Notes: generated by a model not told the origin, from the sequence alone. A stretch of 64,000 nt of DNA from Paraburkholderia sp. BL10I2N1 (GCF_004361815.1 NZ_SNWA01000002.1:1550001-1614000), one strand, 5' to 3'; positions 7,915 through 18,358 are shown, counted from the first letter of the stretch. Numbers and translations are program-made.

Positions 7915-8804
7915 CGCGTGGCGCTCCGTATCAATCCGCCTCCTAGGCGGGCCCTTTCAATGGCTTGCGAGACAGCTCGCCGTGCACTCACGCCGCTCAT
8001 TGCACGACGATAGTCAGCATCGCCCCTCTGGTCAGAAATCGGATTGCTCACGATCTCTGTGGCGATTCGCTCGATCGCATTCAACAGGTCACCGTCGGCA
8101 GGCAGGCCTCTGAGGTCGGCCATGTCCTTGCGCAGGTCACGGGGAAGGGGCTCGACCGATCCTACAACGAGGCTGATTTCCATCAATCTGTCGCCATCCA
8201 GCTCGACCAGCGCTGCGGCTGTTGCCGAGGCATAAGCTCCATGCGTGTTCTTCAACTTGTAATAGCCCCAACCTGCCACGGGAGACAGCCTCGGCACGAG
8301 CACGCGCGTCAAAATGGCATCGCTGCCAAGGCCGTGATTGCTGTCGCTAATCACGGCTGACAATGGCATTGTCCGAACATCGCCATCGCGTGCGACTACA
8401 ACCGATGCTCCAAGGGCGAGCAGCGGCGGGAGGGTGTCATAGAGCGGATGCATAGAGACGATATTGCCACCCAACGTCCCGCGATTGCGCACCTGCCAAC
8501 CGCCACCGATTTGAGAAAGTGCATACGCTAATAGGGGTGCATGCTCCGAAACGAGCGGATCGTGCGCCAGTTCGCGATGGACGCAAAGGGCGCCTAAGGA
8601 CAGCGATTCTCCCTCGAATTCGACACCCTTGAGTTCCCTGAGACCATTTATGTCTACAAGGACTGACGGTGCGAAGACCCGATAATTGAGTGTCGGCATG
8701 AGTTCCTGGCCGCCGGCGATCACGGAGGCGCCAGCGCCCAAGCTTGCCAGCAGCTTCGTTGCGTCCTCCAACTTCCTGGGCCTGGCGTATTGAACGCCGA
8801 TCAT
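7911..8804 (-). CDS. Molybdenum hydroxylase medium subunit, FAD-binding (CoxM-like)
   Basis: The 297-residue FAD subunit of the same three-part enzyme. The FAD_binding_5 N-terminus shows ASVIAGGQELMPTLNYRV; RNRGTLGGNIVSMHPLYD is the flavin-contacting TxGGN motif. The C-terminal CO-dehydrogenase flavoprotein domain follows. GGAGGTGA precedes the ATG at 8804, which overlaps the large-subunit stop by four bases. The order large-medium-small differs from coxMSL and fits aldehyde or N-heterocycle oxidoreductases. No signal peptide is seen, so the enzyme is probably cytoplasmic. Confidence 0.93.
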   Translation of the reverse strand: MIGVQYARPRKLEDATKLLASLGAGASVIAGGQELMPTLNYRVFAPSVLVDINGLRELKGVEFEGESLSLGALCVHRELAHDPLVSEHAPLLAYALSQIGGGWQVRNRGTLGGNIVSMHPLYDTLPPLLALGASVVVARDGDVRTMPLSAVISDSNHGLGSDAILTRVLVPRLSPVAGWGYYKLKNTHGAYASATAAALVELDGDRLMEISLVVGSVEPLPRDLRKDMADLRGLPADGDLLNAIERIATEIVSNPISDQRGDADYRRAMSGVSARRAVSQAIERARLGGGLIRSATR

Positions 8805-11206
8805 GATTCACCTCCACCTTTATGCGCCTGCTTCCCTTTTTGGATCGCCTTCCAAACATTCGGCGCGGAAACTGGAAACTCGGTCAATTCTGCACCCAAG
8901 GGCGCGAGAGCGTCGTTGACCGCATTGACCAGCGCGATCGAGAAACCGCCTGCCCCCGATTCACCGGCACCTTTCGCACCATGCGGCGTATGCGGACTGG
9001 GCGAGTCATGACTGATCAGGGTTAAGGGTGGCACGTCCAAGGCCCGCAGCATCACGTAGTCCGCGAAACCGCGTGTCGTCATGCCCCCTGTCTCGGAGTA
9101 ACATTGCTCTTCGCTCAACATGGCGCCCAAGGCCATGGCGAGCGAACCATTTAGTTGGCCTTCGACGAGCAATGGATTGATAGTCTTTCCGCAATCGTGT
9201 GCGGCGGTAGAACTTAATGGAGTGACGCTGCCAGTTTCCGGATCAACCTCAACAATGACGATATAGGCGCCGTTAGCGAACGTGTTGAAATTGCTGATTC
9301 TCCCTTTCTCATCCGGGTTGTGGTTAAGCGCGTCGGCGCGGCAGGTGGCCGTCACCTCCAGCGGTGGAGTGACCATCGAGCCGATCGCGTCATTGTTATG
9401 CGTATAGGCGGCCCAACTGGCCTCCCGCAGCGTTACGCTGTTGTCCGTGGACTCGGCTACGAACCGGCCATCCGCGAACCTCACTTCCTCATCGGAAACC
9501 TCTAGTAGCTTCGCTGCGACTTTGCCCAGCGTGTCTCGTATTTGACGGGCAGCAGTCACGGCTGCAGCCCCGCCGAGGCAAAGGCTTCTGCTGGAGAAGT
9601 TGCCTCCGCCGAATGGACACCGCTCGGTATCGCCCTGCACGACACGCACGTCTTCTATCGCTACGCCGAGTTCGTCGGCAACCATCTGCGCAATCCCCGT
9701 CGCGTTGCCCGTACCCGGATCGGTCACCCCGGTGCTGACTGTCACCTGTCCGCTCGCATCGACTTTGACCGTCGAGGCGTCGTAGCCGATAGTCAGAGTA
9801 GCTGGAAAGCCGCCGCCCTCGGGACAAACCTCGTAAGCGATTCCGATTCCGAGATAGCGCCCCTCACGTCGCAGTTGATTTTGTTTGGCGCGCATGCCCG
9901 CATAGTCGATTGCTTCGACAGCCTTACTGAGCGCACCCGAGTAGTCGCCGGAGTCGAAGACCTGACCAGTAGGGCGCTTGTTGGGAAACTGGTCGCTATC
10001 GATGAAGTTGCGCATGCGCAGTTCGACCGGATCTATGCCGAGCTGCCGAGCCGCTCTATCCATGGCAAATTCCAATGCGATGGCAGCGCCCTCCTTGCCG
10101 TATCCCCGTAGGGGGTTCCACGGACCTTTGTTGGTCACGACTACCTCGAGTCCGAGATCGACGTTCGAGACATCGTATGGACCGGGAAGAGTCATCATCG
10201 TGACGACCGCCATTGGCCAGCCGAGATTGGGAGCCGGCGCGCCAACGTTGGCGCGAATGCGATCGCGCACGGCAAGCATGCGACCATCCTCGGAAAACGC
10301 GATTTCAATGCTGTGCTGCTGTTCGCGGCTGCCGGTCATCAGGCATTCTTCGCGCGTTTCTACCCACTTAACCGGTCGCCGTGTCTTCATCGCCAGCAAG
10401 CACAGCAACGGCTCCTCGGTGTGGGAGTACATCTTGTATCCGAACGCTCCGCCATTGAGCGGTGCAATAACCCGGACGCGGTTTTCCGGAAGGCGCAACG
10501 ACTCGGCAAGAAGATAGCGCAGAGGGTGTGGCGCTTGTGTCGCGGCGTAGAGTGTCACCATTTTGTCCTCCCCATCCCACACGGCGTTGTAAGCGCGTGT
10601 TTCCATGGGCTGAGCAGAATGGCGGTGGACAGCGATGTTCGCCTTCACAACATGGGCGGCCGATCCGAAGGCTCCGTCAGAGTCCCCGTCCGCCAGCGCC
10701 AGGGAGACCATGACGTTAGAATCCCATTCCGGAATCACGTGCGGCGCATCGGGTGCGAGTGCTTCTTCAAGAGTGATGGCGGGCCTGCGGACTTCATATT
10801 CGACCTTGACCCGGGCTGCCGCTTGCGCGGCGGTATCCTTGTCCTCTGCGACGATTACAGCGACAGCCTGCCCCTCGAACGTCACGTAGTCGCGCGCAAG
10901 GCTATAAATGGAGACATCCTTGCCGCCGATGCCTGAAGGCAAAAAGGGATTCCCCACCGGCCCGATCAAACCGGAGACCTCCTCTCCATCCATTGCAATG
11001 ACAACACCATGTACGCGCCGCGCCCCCGACAGATCGATCGACTTGATCGTTGCCGAGGCATACGGACTGCGTACGAAATGCGCGTACAACTGGCGGGGAA
11101 AGACGTAGTCATCCGTATATTGGACCTGTCCCGAAACTTGCGCTGCGCCTCGTTGGTTGGGCGCCGGACTGCCGACGTAAGTAACCCCGGTGACTTCCCT
11201 TGTCAT
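8801..11206 (-). CDS. Molybdenum hydroxylase large subunit, molybdopterin-binding
   Basis: The 801-residue catalytic subunit of a xanthine dehydrogenase-family enzyme, binding molybdopterin cytosine dinucleotide and hydroxylating an unknown aldehyde, purine-like or N-heterocyclic substrate. The N-terminal a/b hammerhead domain is followed by the Mo-binding domain with NGGAFGYK, and near the C-terminus GAKGAGESG carries the catalytic Glu. The CO-dehydrogenase signature VAYRCSFR is absent, so it is not a form I CO dehydrogenase. GGGAGGGG precedes the ATG at 11206. It is the first gene of a three-gene operon; no CoxD-, XdhC- or transport-type accessory gene lies beside it. Confidence 0.93.
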   Translation of the reverse strand: MTREVTGVTYVGSPAPNQRGAAQVSGQVQYTDDYVFPRQLYAHFVRSPYASATIKSIDLSGARRVHGVVIAMDGEEVSGLIGPVGNPFLPSGIGGKDVSIYSLARDYVTFEGQAVAVIVAEDKDTAAQAAARVKVEYEVRRPAITLEEALAPDAPHVIPEWDSNVMVSLALADGDSDGAFGSAAHVVKANIAVHRHSAQPMETRAYNAVWDGEDKMVTLYAATQAPHPLRYLLAESLRLPENRVRVIAPLNGGAFGYKMYSHTEEPLLCLLAMKTRRPVKWVETREECLMTGSREQQHSIEIAFSEDGRMLAVRDRIRANVGAPAPNLGWPMAVVTMMTLPGPYDVSNVDLGLEVVVTNKGPWNPLRGYGKEGAAIALEFAMDRAARQLGIDPVELRMRNFIDSDQFPNKRPTGQVFDSGDYSGALSKAVEAIDYAGMRAKQNQLRREGRYLGIGIAYEVCPEGGGFPATLTIGYDASTVKVDASGQVTVSTGVTDPGTGNATGIAQMVADELGVAIEDVRVVQGDTERCPFGGGNFSSRSLCLGGAAAVTAARQIRDTLGKVAAKLLEVSDEEVRFADGRFVAESTDNSVTLREASWAAYTHNNDAIGSMVTPPLEVTATCRADALNHNPDEKGRISNFNTFANGAYIVIVEVDPETGSVTPLSSTAAHDCGKTINPLLVEGQLNGSLAMALGAMLSEEQCYSETGGMTTRGFADYVMLRALDVPPLTLISHDSPSPHTPHGAKGAGESGAGGFSIALVNAVNDALAPLGAELTEFPVSAPNVWKAIQKGKQAHKGGGES

Positions 11207-11554
11207 CGACCCCTCCCAATAGCCTGAATTGTTTGTGAACTGAGCGAGTAACCCGTCTCCTGATCGCCACCTAACAGGGGCAAAGAAACCGAAAAGGCCG
11301 ACGACGGATCAAAACTCAGGTTACGTCCTACCTGCAGGAGCACGCAACTGATAGTTTGCGAAATGCAGCTTCGATTCTGGCGAAGCACGGCGAACAGCGG
11401 CGAAACACGGAACGGCAGCGGACTTCAAGCGGTGGCTGACGGTGCCGACGACGACCCGTGGGAGTCGTTCGACGTCACGCCTATGCCAGACCCGAAGGGC
11501 AGTTTAAGCGGCGTTCGATGTTCAGCACGTGCGGTCGTCCTCGGCAGCCGCTCT
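11207..11554. other. Intergenic region upstream of the molybdenum hydroxylase operon
   Basis: About 350 bases between the 3' end of the quinone-reductase gene and the start of the large-subunit gene. It should hold the operon promoter. I see no clear operator, RNA gene or coding frame. Confidence 0.4.
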
Positions 11555-12253
11555 TCAAACCTTTACGAGCAACTTGTTCTCCCGCCGCTCCCGAAACGTC
11601 ATGGGCTCCTCTGTCCACATCCTACTCAGCCGGGCTTCATATTGATCCAACATCTCTTGTCGTTCTTCAAATGATTTCTGGCTCGGCCCCCAACTCACGA
11701 ACGGCCGAAGGACGTCAAAACCAGTAAATCGGAACATTCCGAAATTGACGTGATACAGAATATCCTCGATGTGTCCGAGGCCGCTCTTGTCGCTGGTGTA
11801 CAGTGATTCAACAGCACCGGTGGTTACCGAAACCATCGCTCTACGTCCGCGCAAGCAGCCTGTCTCCAGCATGTTTTGGTAGCCGTAGACCTTTCCGAAA
11901 GCAAATACCCGGTCAGCCCATCCCTTCAGTATCGCCGGGACCGAGAACCACCAGAGAGGAAACTGGAAAATCAAAGCGTCGCACGCAAATAGCTTGTCGA
12001 TCTCTTGCTGAACATCGAGCGCAAAGCCACCGTTGTTCGAAGCATAGTCCTCTTCAATTTGCTGCTTGAAGAAGTCGGCGTTGGCTGTTGTCAGGAAGTT
12101 CTCTCGCGAAGAGCGCGGTTGCCATGTCATCCGATAGAGGTCGGAAACGACGACCTCGTGCCCAGTCGATTCCAGGCATTGTATTGCCCTCTCAGTGAGA
12201 GCTCCATTAAAGCTTTTCGGCTCCGGATGCGCGTGAACAATCAATACTTTCAT
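11555..12253 (-). CDS. NAD(P)H dehydrogenase (quinone), flavodoxin_2 family
   Basis: A 232-residue FMN/FAD oxidoreductase of the NQO1/NQO2/MdaB/KefF type, reducing quinones or similar acceptors by two electrons. Family marks are KVLIVHAHPEPKSFNGAL at the N-terminus (phosphate loop), FQFPLWWFSVPAILKGWADR around residue 100 (isoalloxazine contact and dimer interface), and SVTTGAVESLY. GGGAGAGTCTG before the ATG at 12253 supports the start. It is on the same strand as the molybdenum hydroxylase operon but separated by 348 bases, so shared transcription is unproven. Confidence 0.88.
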   Translation of the reverse strand: MKVLIVHAHPEPKSFNGALTERAIQCLESTGHEVVVSDLYRMTWQPRSSRENFLTTANADFFKQQIEEDYASNNGGFALDVQQEIDKLFACDALIFQFPLWWFSVPAILKGWADRVFAFGKVYGYQNMLETGCLRGRRAMVSVTTGAVESLYTSDKSGLGHIEDILYHVNFGMFRFTGFDVLRPFVSWGPSQKSFEERQEMLDQYEARLSRMWTEEPMTFRERRENKLLVKV

Positions 12254-13809
12254 CAGACTCTCCCATCCATTGATGACAATGTCGCCTTCGACTTCGGCGA
12301 TCCATTCTGAACGACGACCGAGGCTTTCATCCCGCCGGGGTCCTCGCGTTGCGCACCTCGAACACGCGACGACATCCGTCGCCCAATCCGCCGCATCCCG
12401 TGCTCGTAAAGATTGACTTTCTCCTCTCCGGCGCTCGGCAACTTCGGCTGTCTCACTTCAGATAGCGCGCGATACCGAGTTCAATTCAGGGTGCGGCGTA
12501 CCATCCCTCCCAGCTGGATGACGGCGGCGCGAGGTGCTTCAACAGCCTGCTAGCGATTAGACAGAGGGGAGCTACGAGGGTCAACGCTTCGCCACAGGCC
12601 GTTCCGTACTTCGGATGCGCGGCAGGTATCATATGCAGCACAAGTGCGCGGGGCCCCGATAATCAGAGAGCGGTGCTTACTTCCGTATATTTGACTGATG
12701 CGTCCCGGCACACGGTGCGATGGGTCAGGCAAACCCGCAAACTTTCACATGGTCTCGAGATGACCCGCAGCCTGCGAGAGGTTCATCCAGCCTTCGGACG
12801 ACTGTTGCTGGGTGCGATAGCACGCAATGTCATGCCTGTGGCTGCGTGACGCAATGATCGCGCAGGTCCAGGCATTGCCTGAACGGTCGGCATACCATTC
12901 CGGTCGCAACGCCAGCTATGATGCTTTTATCGCAAATTGTTGTGAGGGGACACGACCAGCGTCAACAGTTTGCCTGCTGTTGGAGCGGCTGTACGAAACG
13001 CAGTACCTTCGCAAAGATATAGAACTTTGGCAAAGAGCCGATCTCGAATTTGAGAGAAGTGATAGGCGGGGCGTATATTTCGATCGCCGCGCCACTCCTT
13101 GCCACGCCATGGCTTATCGCGTACACAATTGATAGTCGCTCGCATAGTGCCATCATCATGGGTCGCTGAAGCACAGGGAATGTGTCGGCTCAGAGCTTCG
13201 ACCGCACAAAGTGAAGTTTCATGCCGATGTTAAGCCAATCGATAAGCCTCGGTGCGACGCAGGGCGCCACTGACGTTACTAGCGATCGCATCGAGGACCA
13301 TCTGTGACCACGTCAATGATCGCAGGGCGAACCCAACCACACTGGTCGAGTGCCGCAGCGAAACGGCACGGGGTGTCCGGCTTGGGCGCTGGAGTACGCA
13401 CGCGAATCGTCGCGCCGTTATCCCATCAGATTCGACGCGACCCGCGATAACTTCAAACTTGGGCACATCCTCGTGCGGGACCGCGGTTATCACACTGGCG
13501 TCTATTGCGAGACGCAGGTGCTTCCCACGGTCGAGAAGTTGAGTTTCCGTGAACCATCCGACACGGAACTAGTCATTTACAATGTGCTCACCGCAGTTGA
13601 TAGCCTCACTGCAATCAGTGGCGTGGGCTAAGGTGTGTAGTCCGGCGAGATCAGCGACGTTGCGCGTAGCAGCGCGGCAGGAAACAGCGGCGCCTTGGAG
13701 GCTCGCATAAGTGGCCGGCGCCCTACCGGTCGCTTTGCCGTATCGTCTCCTCGAAGAGGCTGCTTACACGGTGCCGTCGAGGAACTCGAATTCGCGCTTC
13801 ACCTACCAA
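12254..13809. other. Gene-poor, apparently decayed region
   Basis: No frame in these 1.55 kb has convincing family features, a good start and normal codon use together. A plus-strand frame at 13350-13631 (including a stretch LVRDRGYHTGVYCETQVLP) and an overlapping minus frame are the longest, but I could match neither to a family. It is best regarded as degraded accessory DNA or non-coding flank. Confidence 0.4.
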
Positions 13810-14196
13810 CTAAGACCAGTTCTGCGTCGGCACGTAATCGCGGCTGCCCTTGATCTTGTTGTCCCCGTCGACGAAAACCAAATCTGGCTTCCAGCGGGCC
13901 TTCAGTTCGGCTTCGTCGACCGTTGCGAATGTTGCAATGATCACGAGATCGCCGAGATGCGCACGACGCGCAGCTGAACCGTTCAGCGAAACCATGCCGC
14001 TACCGCGTTCCCCCTTGATCGCATACGTCGAGAAGCGCTCGCCGTTGTTAATGTTCCAGATGTCGATCCGCTCGTTTTCGACGATATTCGCGGCTTCGAG
14101 CAGATCCTCATCGATGGCGCACGAGCCCTCGTAATGCAGTTCGCAGTGTGTGACAACCGCGCGGTGAATTTTCGATTTCAGCATGTGGCGATGCAT
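13810..14196 (-). CDS. panD: Aspartate 1-decarboxylase
   Basis: A 128-residue pyruvoyl enzyme converting L-aspartate to beta-alanine and CO2 for pantothenate and coenzyme A synthesis. It starts [20 protein letters not shown] as PanD proteins do; the self-cleavage site is Gly24-Ser25 in [12 protein letters not shown], the Ser becoming the pyruvoyl group. [19 protein letters not shown] is the conserved core strand region. Length is normal and AAGGACACA lies before the ATG. No other pantothenate gene is adjacent, unusual for a biosynthetic gene; it may be a second, horizontally acquired copy. Confidence 0.95.
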   Translation of the reverse strand: MHRHMLKSKIHRAVVTHCELHYEGSCAIDEDLLEAANIVENERIDIWNINNGERFSTYAIKGERGSGMVSLNGSAARRAHLGDLVIIATFATVDEAELKARWKPDLVFVDGDNKIKGSRDYVPTQNWS

Positions 14197-14386
14197 TGTG
14201 TGTCCTTACCAGCAAGCGGTTGATGGCGGGATGGTGGATACAATACGCGCGTTGCGACCGCACGTGGTCAACTGCGAAGAGCTCCCGTTCCATACGAACA
14301 CCTAGTCGGGTGCCGCGTCTGTGCGCGTTAGCGAAAAGCTCCGAAGGCGACAATTCTTTCGCGTCGCCAGGCACACACGGGTGCTC

Positions 14387-15403
14387 CTACATCTCGATCA
14401 CAATCTTGCCGAAGTGCCCGCCGCGCTCCATCAGTGCGAATGCTTCGGCGGCCCGCTCCATTGGGAACACGGCTCCTACAACCGGCTTAATACCGCATGC
14501 GTCGATGGCTGCATTCATAGCCTCGAACTGATCGCGCGGCCCACATGCGATACCTCGGACGCTGACCATTTTTTCAAGGAATGGCACGATGTTAAGGCTT
14601 GTCTCTGTGCTACCAAGGAATCCAACGATGGCGGCGCGTCCACCCGAGGCCATGGCCGACAGTGCCCTCGGTATGGTCGACCCGACGGTCTCTACCACTA
14701 CGTTCACGCCCCGGCCGGCTGTCGCCTCCAGCACGGCGTTGTCCCAGTCCGCTCTCGTGCGGTAATTGATTGCATGATCGGCACCCAGCGCGAGCGCACG
14801 CTGCGCTTTCTCGTCGCTTGAAGTAATGATTGCGACCCGCGCTCCCATTGCCTTTGCCAACTGTAAGCCAAAGAGCGCTACGCCGCCCGTACCCTCTACG
14901 AGCACCCACTCGCCTGCCTTGGCGCCAGTTTCGACCAATGCCATCCAAGCCGTTACTGCAGCGATGGGAAGCGTTGCCGCCTCCGCGTCCGACAGGCTGA
15001 GCGGGGCGGCCACTGCATCCTCGGCCGGGACCACAACGTAGTCTTGCAGCACACCCGGAAGCGGCCATCCGAGCATTCGACGTTTGCCGACGAAAGTTCC
15101 GCTGAGCCAACCTTGAATCAGCGTCGGTATGACCCGCTCTCCAAGCTCAAATCGCGTAACGCCTGCCCCAACCTCCACTATCTCGCCGCAGCAATCAGAT
15201 AGTGGTACCAAAGGGTACTTGATTCCCGAGCTATAGGTCCCTTTGACGATCACCAAGTCTCGATAATTGAGACTCGCGGCCCGAACGCGGATCAAGACTT
15301 CCCCTCGGCCGGGGCGAGGAATCGGTTGTTCAGTGATCTTCAAATCGTGAATACTATTGGAGCGCACCTCGATCACGCGCATGGTTTCACTCTCTATGCT
15401 CAC
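14387..15403 (-). CDS. Zinc-independent MDR alcohol dehydrogenase / quinone oxidoreductase
   Basis: A 338-residue medium-chain dehydrogenase/reductase using NAD(P)H. The GroES-like N-terminal half shows RAASLNYRDLVIVKGTY; the Rossmann half has EGTGGVALFGLQLAKAMGA (dinucleotide loop) and GADHAINYRT. The structural-zinc cysteine cluster is missing, as in zinc-independent NAD(P)-dependent alcohol dehydrogenases of this group. The frame opens at 15421, but AGGAGG six bases ahead of a GTG at 15403 makes that the likelier start. It is divergent from the LysR gene at 15789, so that regulator probably controls it. The substrate is unknown. Confidence 0.88.
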   Translation of the reverse strand: MSIESETMRVIEVRSNSIHDLKITEQPIPRPGRGEVLIRVRAASLNYRDLVIVKGTYSSGIKYPLVPLSDCCGEIVEVGAGVTRFELGERVIPTLIQGWLSGTFVGKRRMLGWPLPGVLQDYVVVPAEDAVAAPLSLSDAEAATLPIAAVTAWMALVETGAKAGEWVLVEGTGGVALFGLQLAKAMGARVAIITSSDEKAQRALALGADHAINYRTRADWDNAVLEATAGRGVNVVVETVGSTIPRALSAMASGGRAAIVGFLGSTETSLNIVPFLEKMVSVRGIACGPRDQFEAMNAAIDACGIKPVVGAVFPMERAAEAFALMERGGHFGKIVIEM

Positions 15404-15788
15404 GCTTGCCTCCTGTTTCATTGTCGGGCGGCGTTCTCCGCGCCCTCGTCAAACTTCTCCGGTGGCGGCAAGTGTGTCAACGTAGGCGATCGCACTGTTC
15501 CGTACTTTGACGGATCGAGGGCGGTCGTTGATCGGGTATTGCGCGGGGGTCCGGCAGATGGCAGTCGCGGGCCGCGCGGCACGAGCCCGTTCGCTGGACA
15601 CGCCCGGAGCGCTCGGGTAGTGTCCTGCGCACTTCATATCGTCCTGTTGGAGGCGGCACCCAGGAGATCGAAACAGCGGTCGCCACCGAGACCGCGGTGC
15701 TGCAACACCACACCAGTCTCGGTCGGGACCGTTAGACATCTTGCACGTGACCGCGCGCGGGGCGAACTCATCGCAGGGAAAATGGTCA
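15404..15788. promoter_or_regulatory. Divergent promoter region, MDR dehydrogenase / LysR regulator
   Basis: This 385-base gap separates two divergently transcribed genes, the usual arrangement of a LysR regulator and its target. Overlapping promoters and a LysR-type operator are expected here by analogy. I did not find a specific T-N11-A site that stands out. Confidence 0.4.
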
Positions 15789-16730
15789 ATGGACACGCTA
15801 CACATGATGCGGATATTTGTTCGTATTGCAGAAGAGGGCAGTTTCACGGAGGCAGCTCAACGCCTGAATATCACGAACGCCAATGCGTCGCGGTCGATCG
15901 CGCAACTGGAGGCGCATCTGCGCACACGCTTGCTCAACCGCAGCACGCGCCGCGTCGCGCTTACCGAGGCCGGGCAGCGCTATCTTGAACGATGCGAGCG
16001 GATTCTCGCCTATGTCGAGGAGGCCGAGGCCGAAGCCGCTGATGCGCACGCCCGGCCGTCCGGAAAGTTGCGGGTGCATGCGACATCGAGCTTCGGCCAG
16101 ACATACGTCTTACCGGAAGTCTTGCGCTATCGGGAACAGAATCCTGCAGTATCTGTCGAGCTGACGTTATCGCAGCACGTTCCGGACCTCCTCGACGAAG
16201 GCTATGACGTCTCGCTTCAACTGACTATGACGGATCTGCCCGATTCGGGCCTCGTATCGCATCGGCTCGGCGAAGTGCCCAGTGTGCTCTGCGCGGCGCC
16301 AGCCTATCTGAGACAACATGGCACGCCGCGCTCCGTGCAAGAGCTTCGGGGGCACGCTTGTCTACAGATCGTCGCGTCCGTGTTTCCGCGCGATCGCTGG
16401 CATCTGGAAGGACCACATGGCAGGGAAACGTTTGAATTTCCGCCAGCGGACCTTCAGGTGAACGCTATCGAAGCGCTGAGCGTTGCGCTGCGGGAGGGCG
16501 TTGGCATCGGCTCGCTCCCCATGGCGACGGCGTTGCCGGCGCTGCGCAGCGGCGCGCTAATCCACGTGCTGCCCGACTATCAGTTGCAGAAGCTGACCGC
16601 TTATGTGTTATACGCGTCACGCCAGTACCTCGATGCGAAGATCAAGACGTTCGTGGATTTCCTTCGGGAAGTCGTTCCGCAGGCGCTGGCGGCCGACCAT
16701 GCGGCATTGTGCATGTCCGGCCAGCCGTGA
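15789..16730 (+). CDS. LysR family transcriptional regulator
   Basis: A 313-residue LysR-type regulator. The winged helix-turn-helix is at residues 1-60 (FVRIAEEGSFTEAAQRLNIT, then SRSIAQLEAHLRTRLLNRST), the linker helix follows, and residues 90-300 form the ligand-binding domain (GKLRVHATSSFGQTYVLPEV). The CrgA-like features, including NRSTRRVALTEAG, point to the subgroup that often controls oxidoreductases. The start at 15789 (MDTLHMMRIF) is preferred over the frame opening at 15741. It is transcribed away from the MDR dehydrogenase gene, its probable target. Confidence 0.92.
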   Translation: MDTLHMMRIFVRIAEEGSFTEAAQRLNITNANASRSIAQLEAHLRTRLLNRSTRRVALTEAGQRYLERCERILAYVEEAEAEAADAHARPSGKLRVHATSSFGQTYVLPEVLRYREQNPAVSVELTLSQHVPDLLDEGYDVSLQLTMTDLPDSGLVSHRLGEVPSVLCAAPAYLRQHGTPRSVQELRGHACLQIVASVFPRDRWHLEGPHGRETFEFPPADLQVNAIEALSVALREGVGIGSLPMATALPALRSGALIHVLPDYQLQKLTAYVLYASRQYLDAKIKTFVDFLREVVPQALAADHAALCMSGQP

Positions 16731-17896
16731 TCCAGCGCATCGCAGGCCACTCATTCCGGGGCGCGGCTGTCGCCTTACTTTAAGAGCAATAACGGGCGCA
16801 CGTAAGCAAAGGAGCAGTCAGTAGATTGCTTACGCCGACGATATAGTCTTGCAGTCGTTCGATAGCGTGCGCCGTAAATGTTCGATTCGTTATCGGAGTT
16901 ACTCCCAGGGCATAGTTGCCCCCGTCCGCCTCAAGCGCTATTTTATTCGAACGCGCTTGAGCAATTCCAGACACGCGGATCGAAGCAAGCGCAACGAATA
17001 CAACCATCCGTCGAACAACATAGCCCGGCCTGATCGCGCCGTCGGGCGGAGCAAGACGGGTTCCGACGCCATGTCTATGCAGACACGCCCCGTCCCTCAC
17101 AACGGGTGCCCGCACACACCAATCCGGACGACGTGTTTTCGAAAAAAAGTATCGCGAAACCCGGCTATTTGGATTAGTTTGCCTATCCCAATAGCAGCAT
17201 TTTGGCGCATAACCTGGGCGATGCGATCTGCGTCAGAGAGATGGTGACGCGCCGGGCCGATACGGACCAGTCATACTTGCACCGTGCCGCAGTCACGCAG
17301 CGTCATTAATAGGTACTCCATATCGATCGACGCTTAACGGACGATGTTGGTCTGCTCTTCACCCCGCACGCAACGAAGGCATCGACGAGCTCCGGATCCT
17401 CAGGACCTTCCGCGACGGATACAGCCGCATCCGCGCGATCGCTGAACGCAAGGAAAACCTTCACATTTTGCATTTTGCCGCGGCCTCGACTGACTGCCGT
17501 ACATTATGGGCAGGCCTTCCCGACACACAACGCTGCTTCAGCCGAAAGATCACGAATGACCCTACCTAGCTCTGCCGTTGCGGTCGCTGGCTTGCTACTT
17601 CGTGGGCGCACAAGCAGGAACGACCGAATGGGCGTAGACATCCGAACCAATGTGAGTCTCGCTTAGGACGACTGGCGCGCAGAATCCGCCAAGCGGATCT
17701 GGTGACGCGTAAGCACCGGAAAATCGGCTTTCAGCGCAGCGGTGAGATGGCCGTTCGTTGGCGCCGAGCGGGTGAGTAGATGGATGTCGGTATTGGTCCG
17801 TCAATCACACCCTTGACCCGACGCCGGGCCTGTTCCCCTTGTCGTGGCGTGGAAGCTTGCGGGCGAGTGTTCATCGTGCCGGTTCCTGCTGCCAGT
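16731..17896. other. Gene-poor region
   Basis: No supportable gene in 1.17 kb. A plus-strand stretch around 17378-17450 reads NEGIDELRILRTFRDGYSRI without stops but lacks a start and family match. The segment separates the LysR gene from the exoribonuclease operon and is probably decayed or non-coding accessory DNA. Confidence 0.4.
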
Positions 17897-18358
17897 TCAG
17901 AATCCAGCATTGATCTCTCCCATTGCGTAGCAGTTGGCGCGGGCGTCGGATAGTGCGTGATGCCGGCCGCCATGCGCACGGTAATAGCTTTCCAACCGGA
18001 CGAAGTCGATCACCTCGCCAACGTGGCAAGCCTGCCAGCCGGCGGGCGGCCCATCGAGCAGATCGCACAGCAGCTCCCAGTCGCCCCCGTAGTCGAAGCA
18101 CAGCATCCGCTCCGGTGCGTTGGCGAACTGATCGAGCCATGCGAGCAGCGCGACGCGCAGCGCCTTGCGCGTGAACACGCGGCCCGCATGCTGGCCGAGC
18201 TGCGGCAACACGGCCGCGCGCACGAATTCGCTGCAGCTGGGCATATCGAAGTCGGACCGCTCGCCGTAGAACTCGCGGCCGTCGTTGGCCACGAGCGCGA
18301 CGCTGATCAGATCGCAGTCGATGAAATCCGTAAATTCGGTATCGACAAAAAGTCGCAT
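17897..18358 (-). CDS. 3'-5' exoribonuclease-like protein, Rv2179c type (copy 1)
   Basis: A 153-residue DEDD-fold nuclease resembling the Rv2179c 3'-5' exoribonuclease family. The first catalytic strand is RLFVDTEFTDF (Asp6, Glu8), a middle strand gives LCFDYGGDWELL, and HHALSDARANC supplies the His and last Asp of a DEDDh site. GAGGGG precedes the ATG at 18358. It is the last gene of a minus-strand operon and a clear paralogue of the domain at 20540-21139, sharing DTEFTDF, GREFYGE.SDF and VLPQLGQ. It is expected to degrade RNA from the 3' end; the substrate is unknown. Confidence 0.82.
   Translation of the reverse strand: MRLFVDTEFTDFIDCDLISVALVANDGREFYGERSDFDMPSCSEFVRAAVLPQLGQHAGRVFTRKALRVALLAWLDQFANAPERMLCFDYGGDWELLCDLLDGPPAGWQACHVGEVIDFVRLESYYRAHGGRHHALSDARANCYAMGEINAGF

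Noticed and set aside
7345..11206. Carbon monoxide dehydrogenase (coxMSL)
   Set aside because: Gene order differs and the large subunit lacks the form I active-site loop.
13350..13631. Protein gene of 93 codons
   Set aside because: No ribosome site, no recognisable family and an overlapping frame of equal quality on the other strand.
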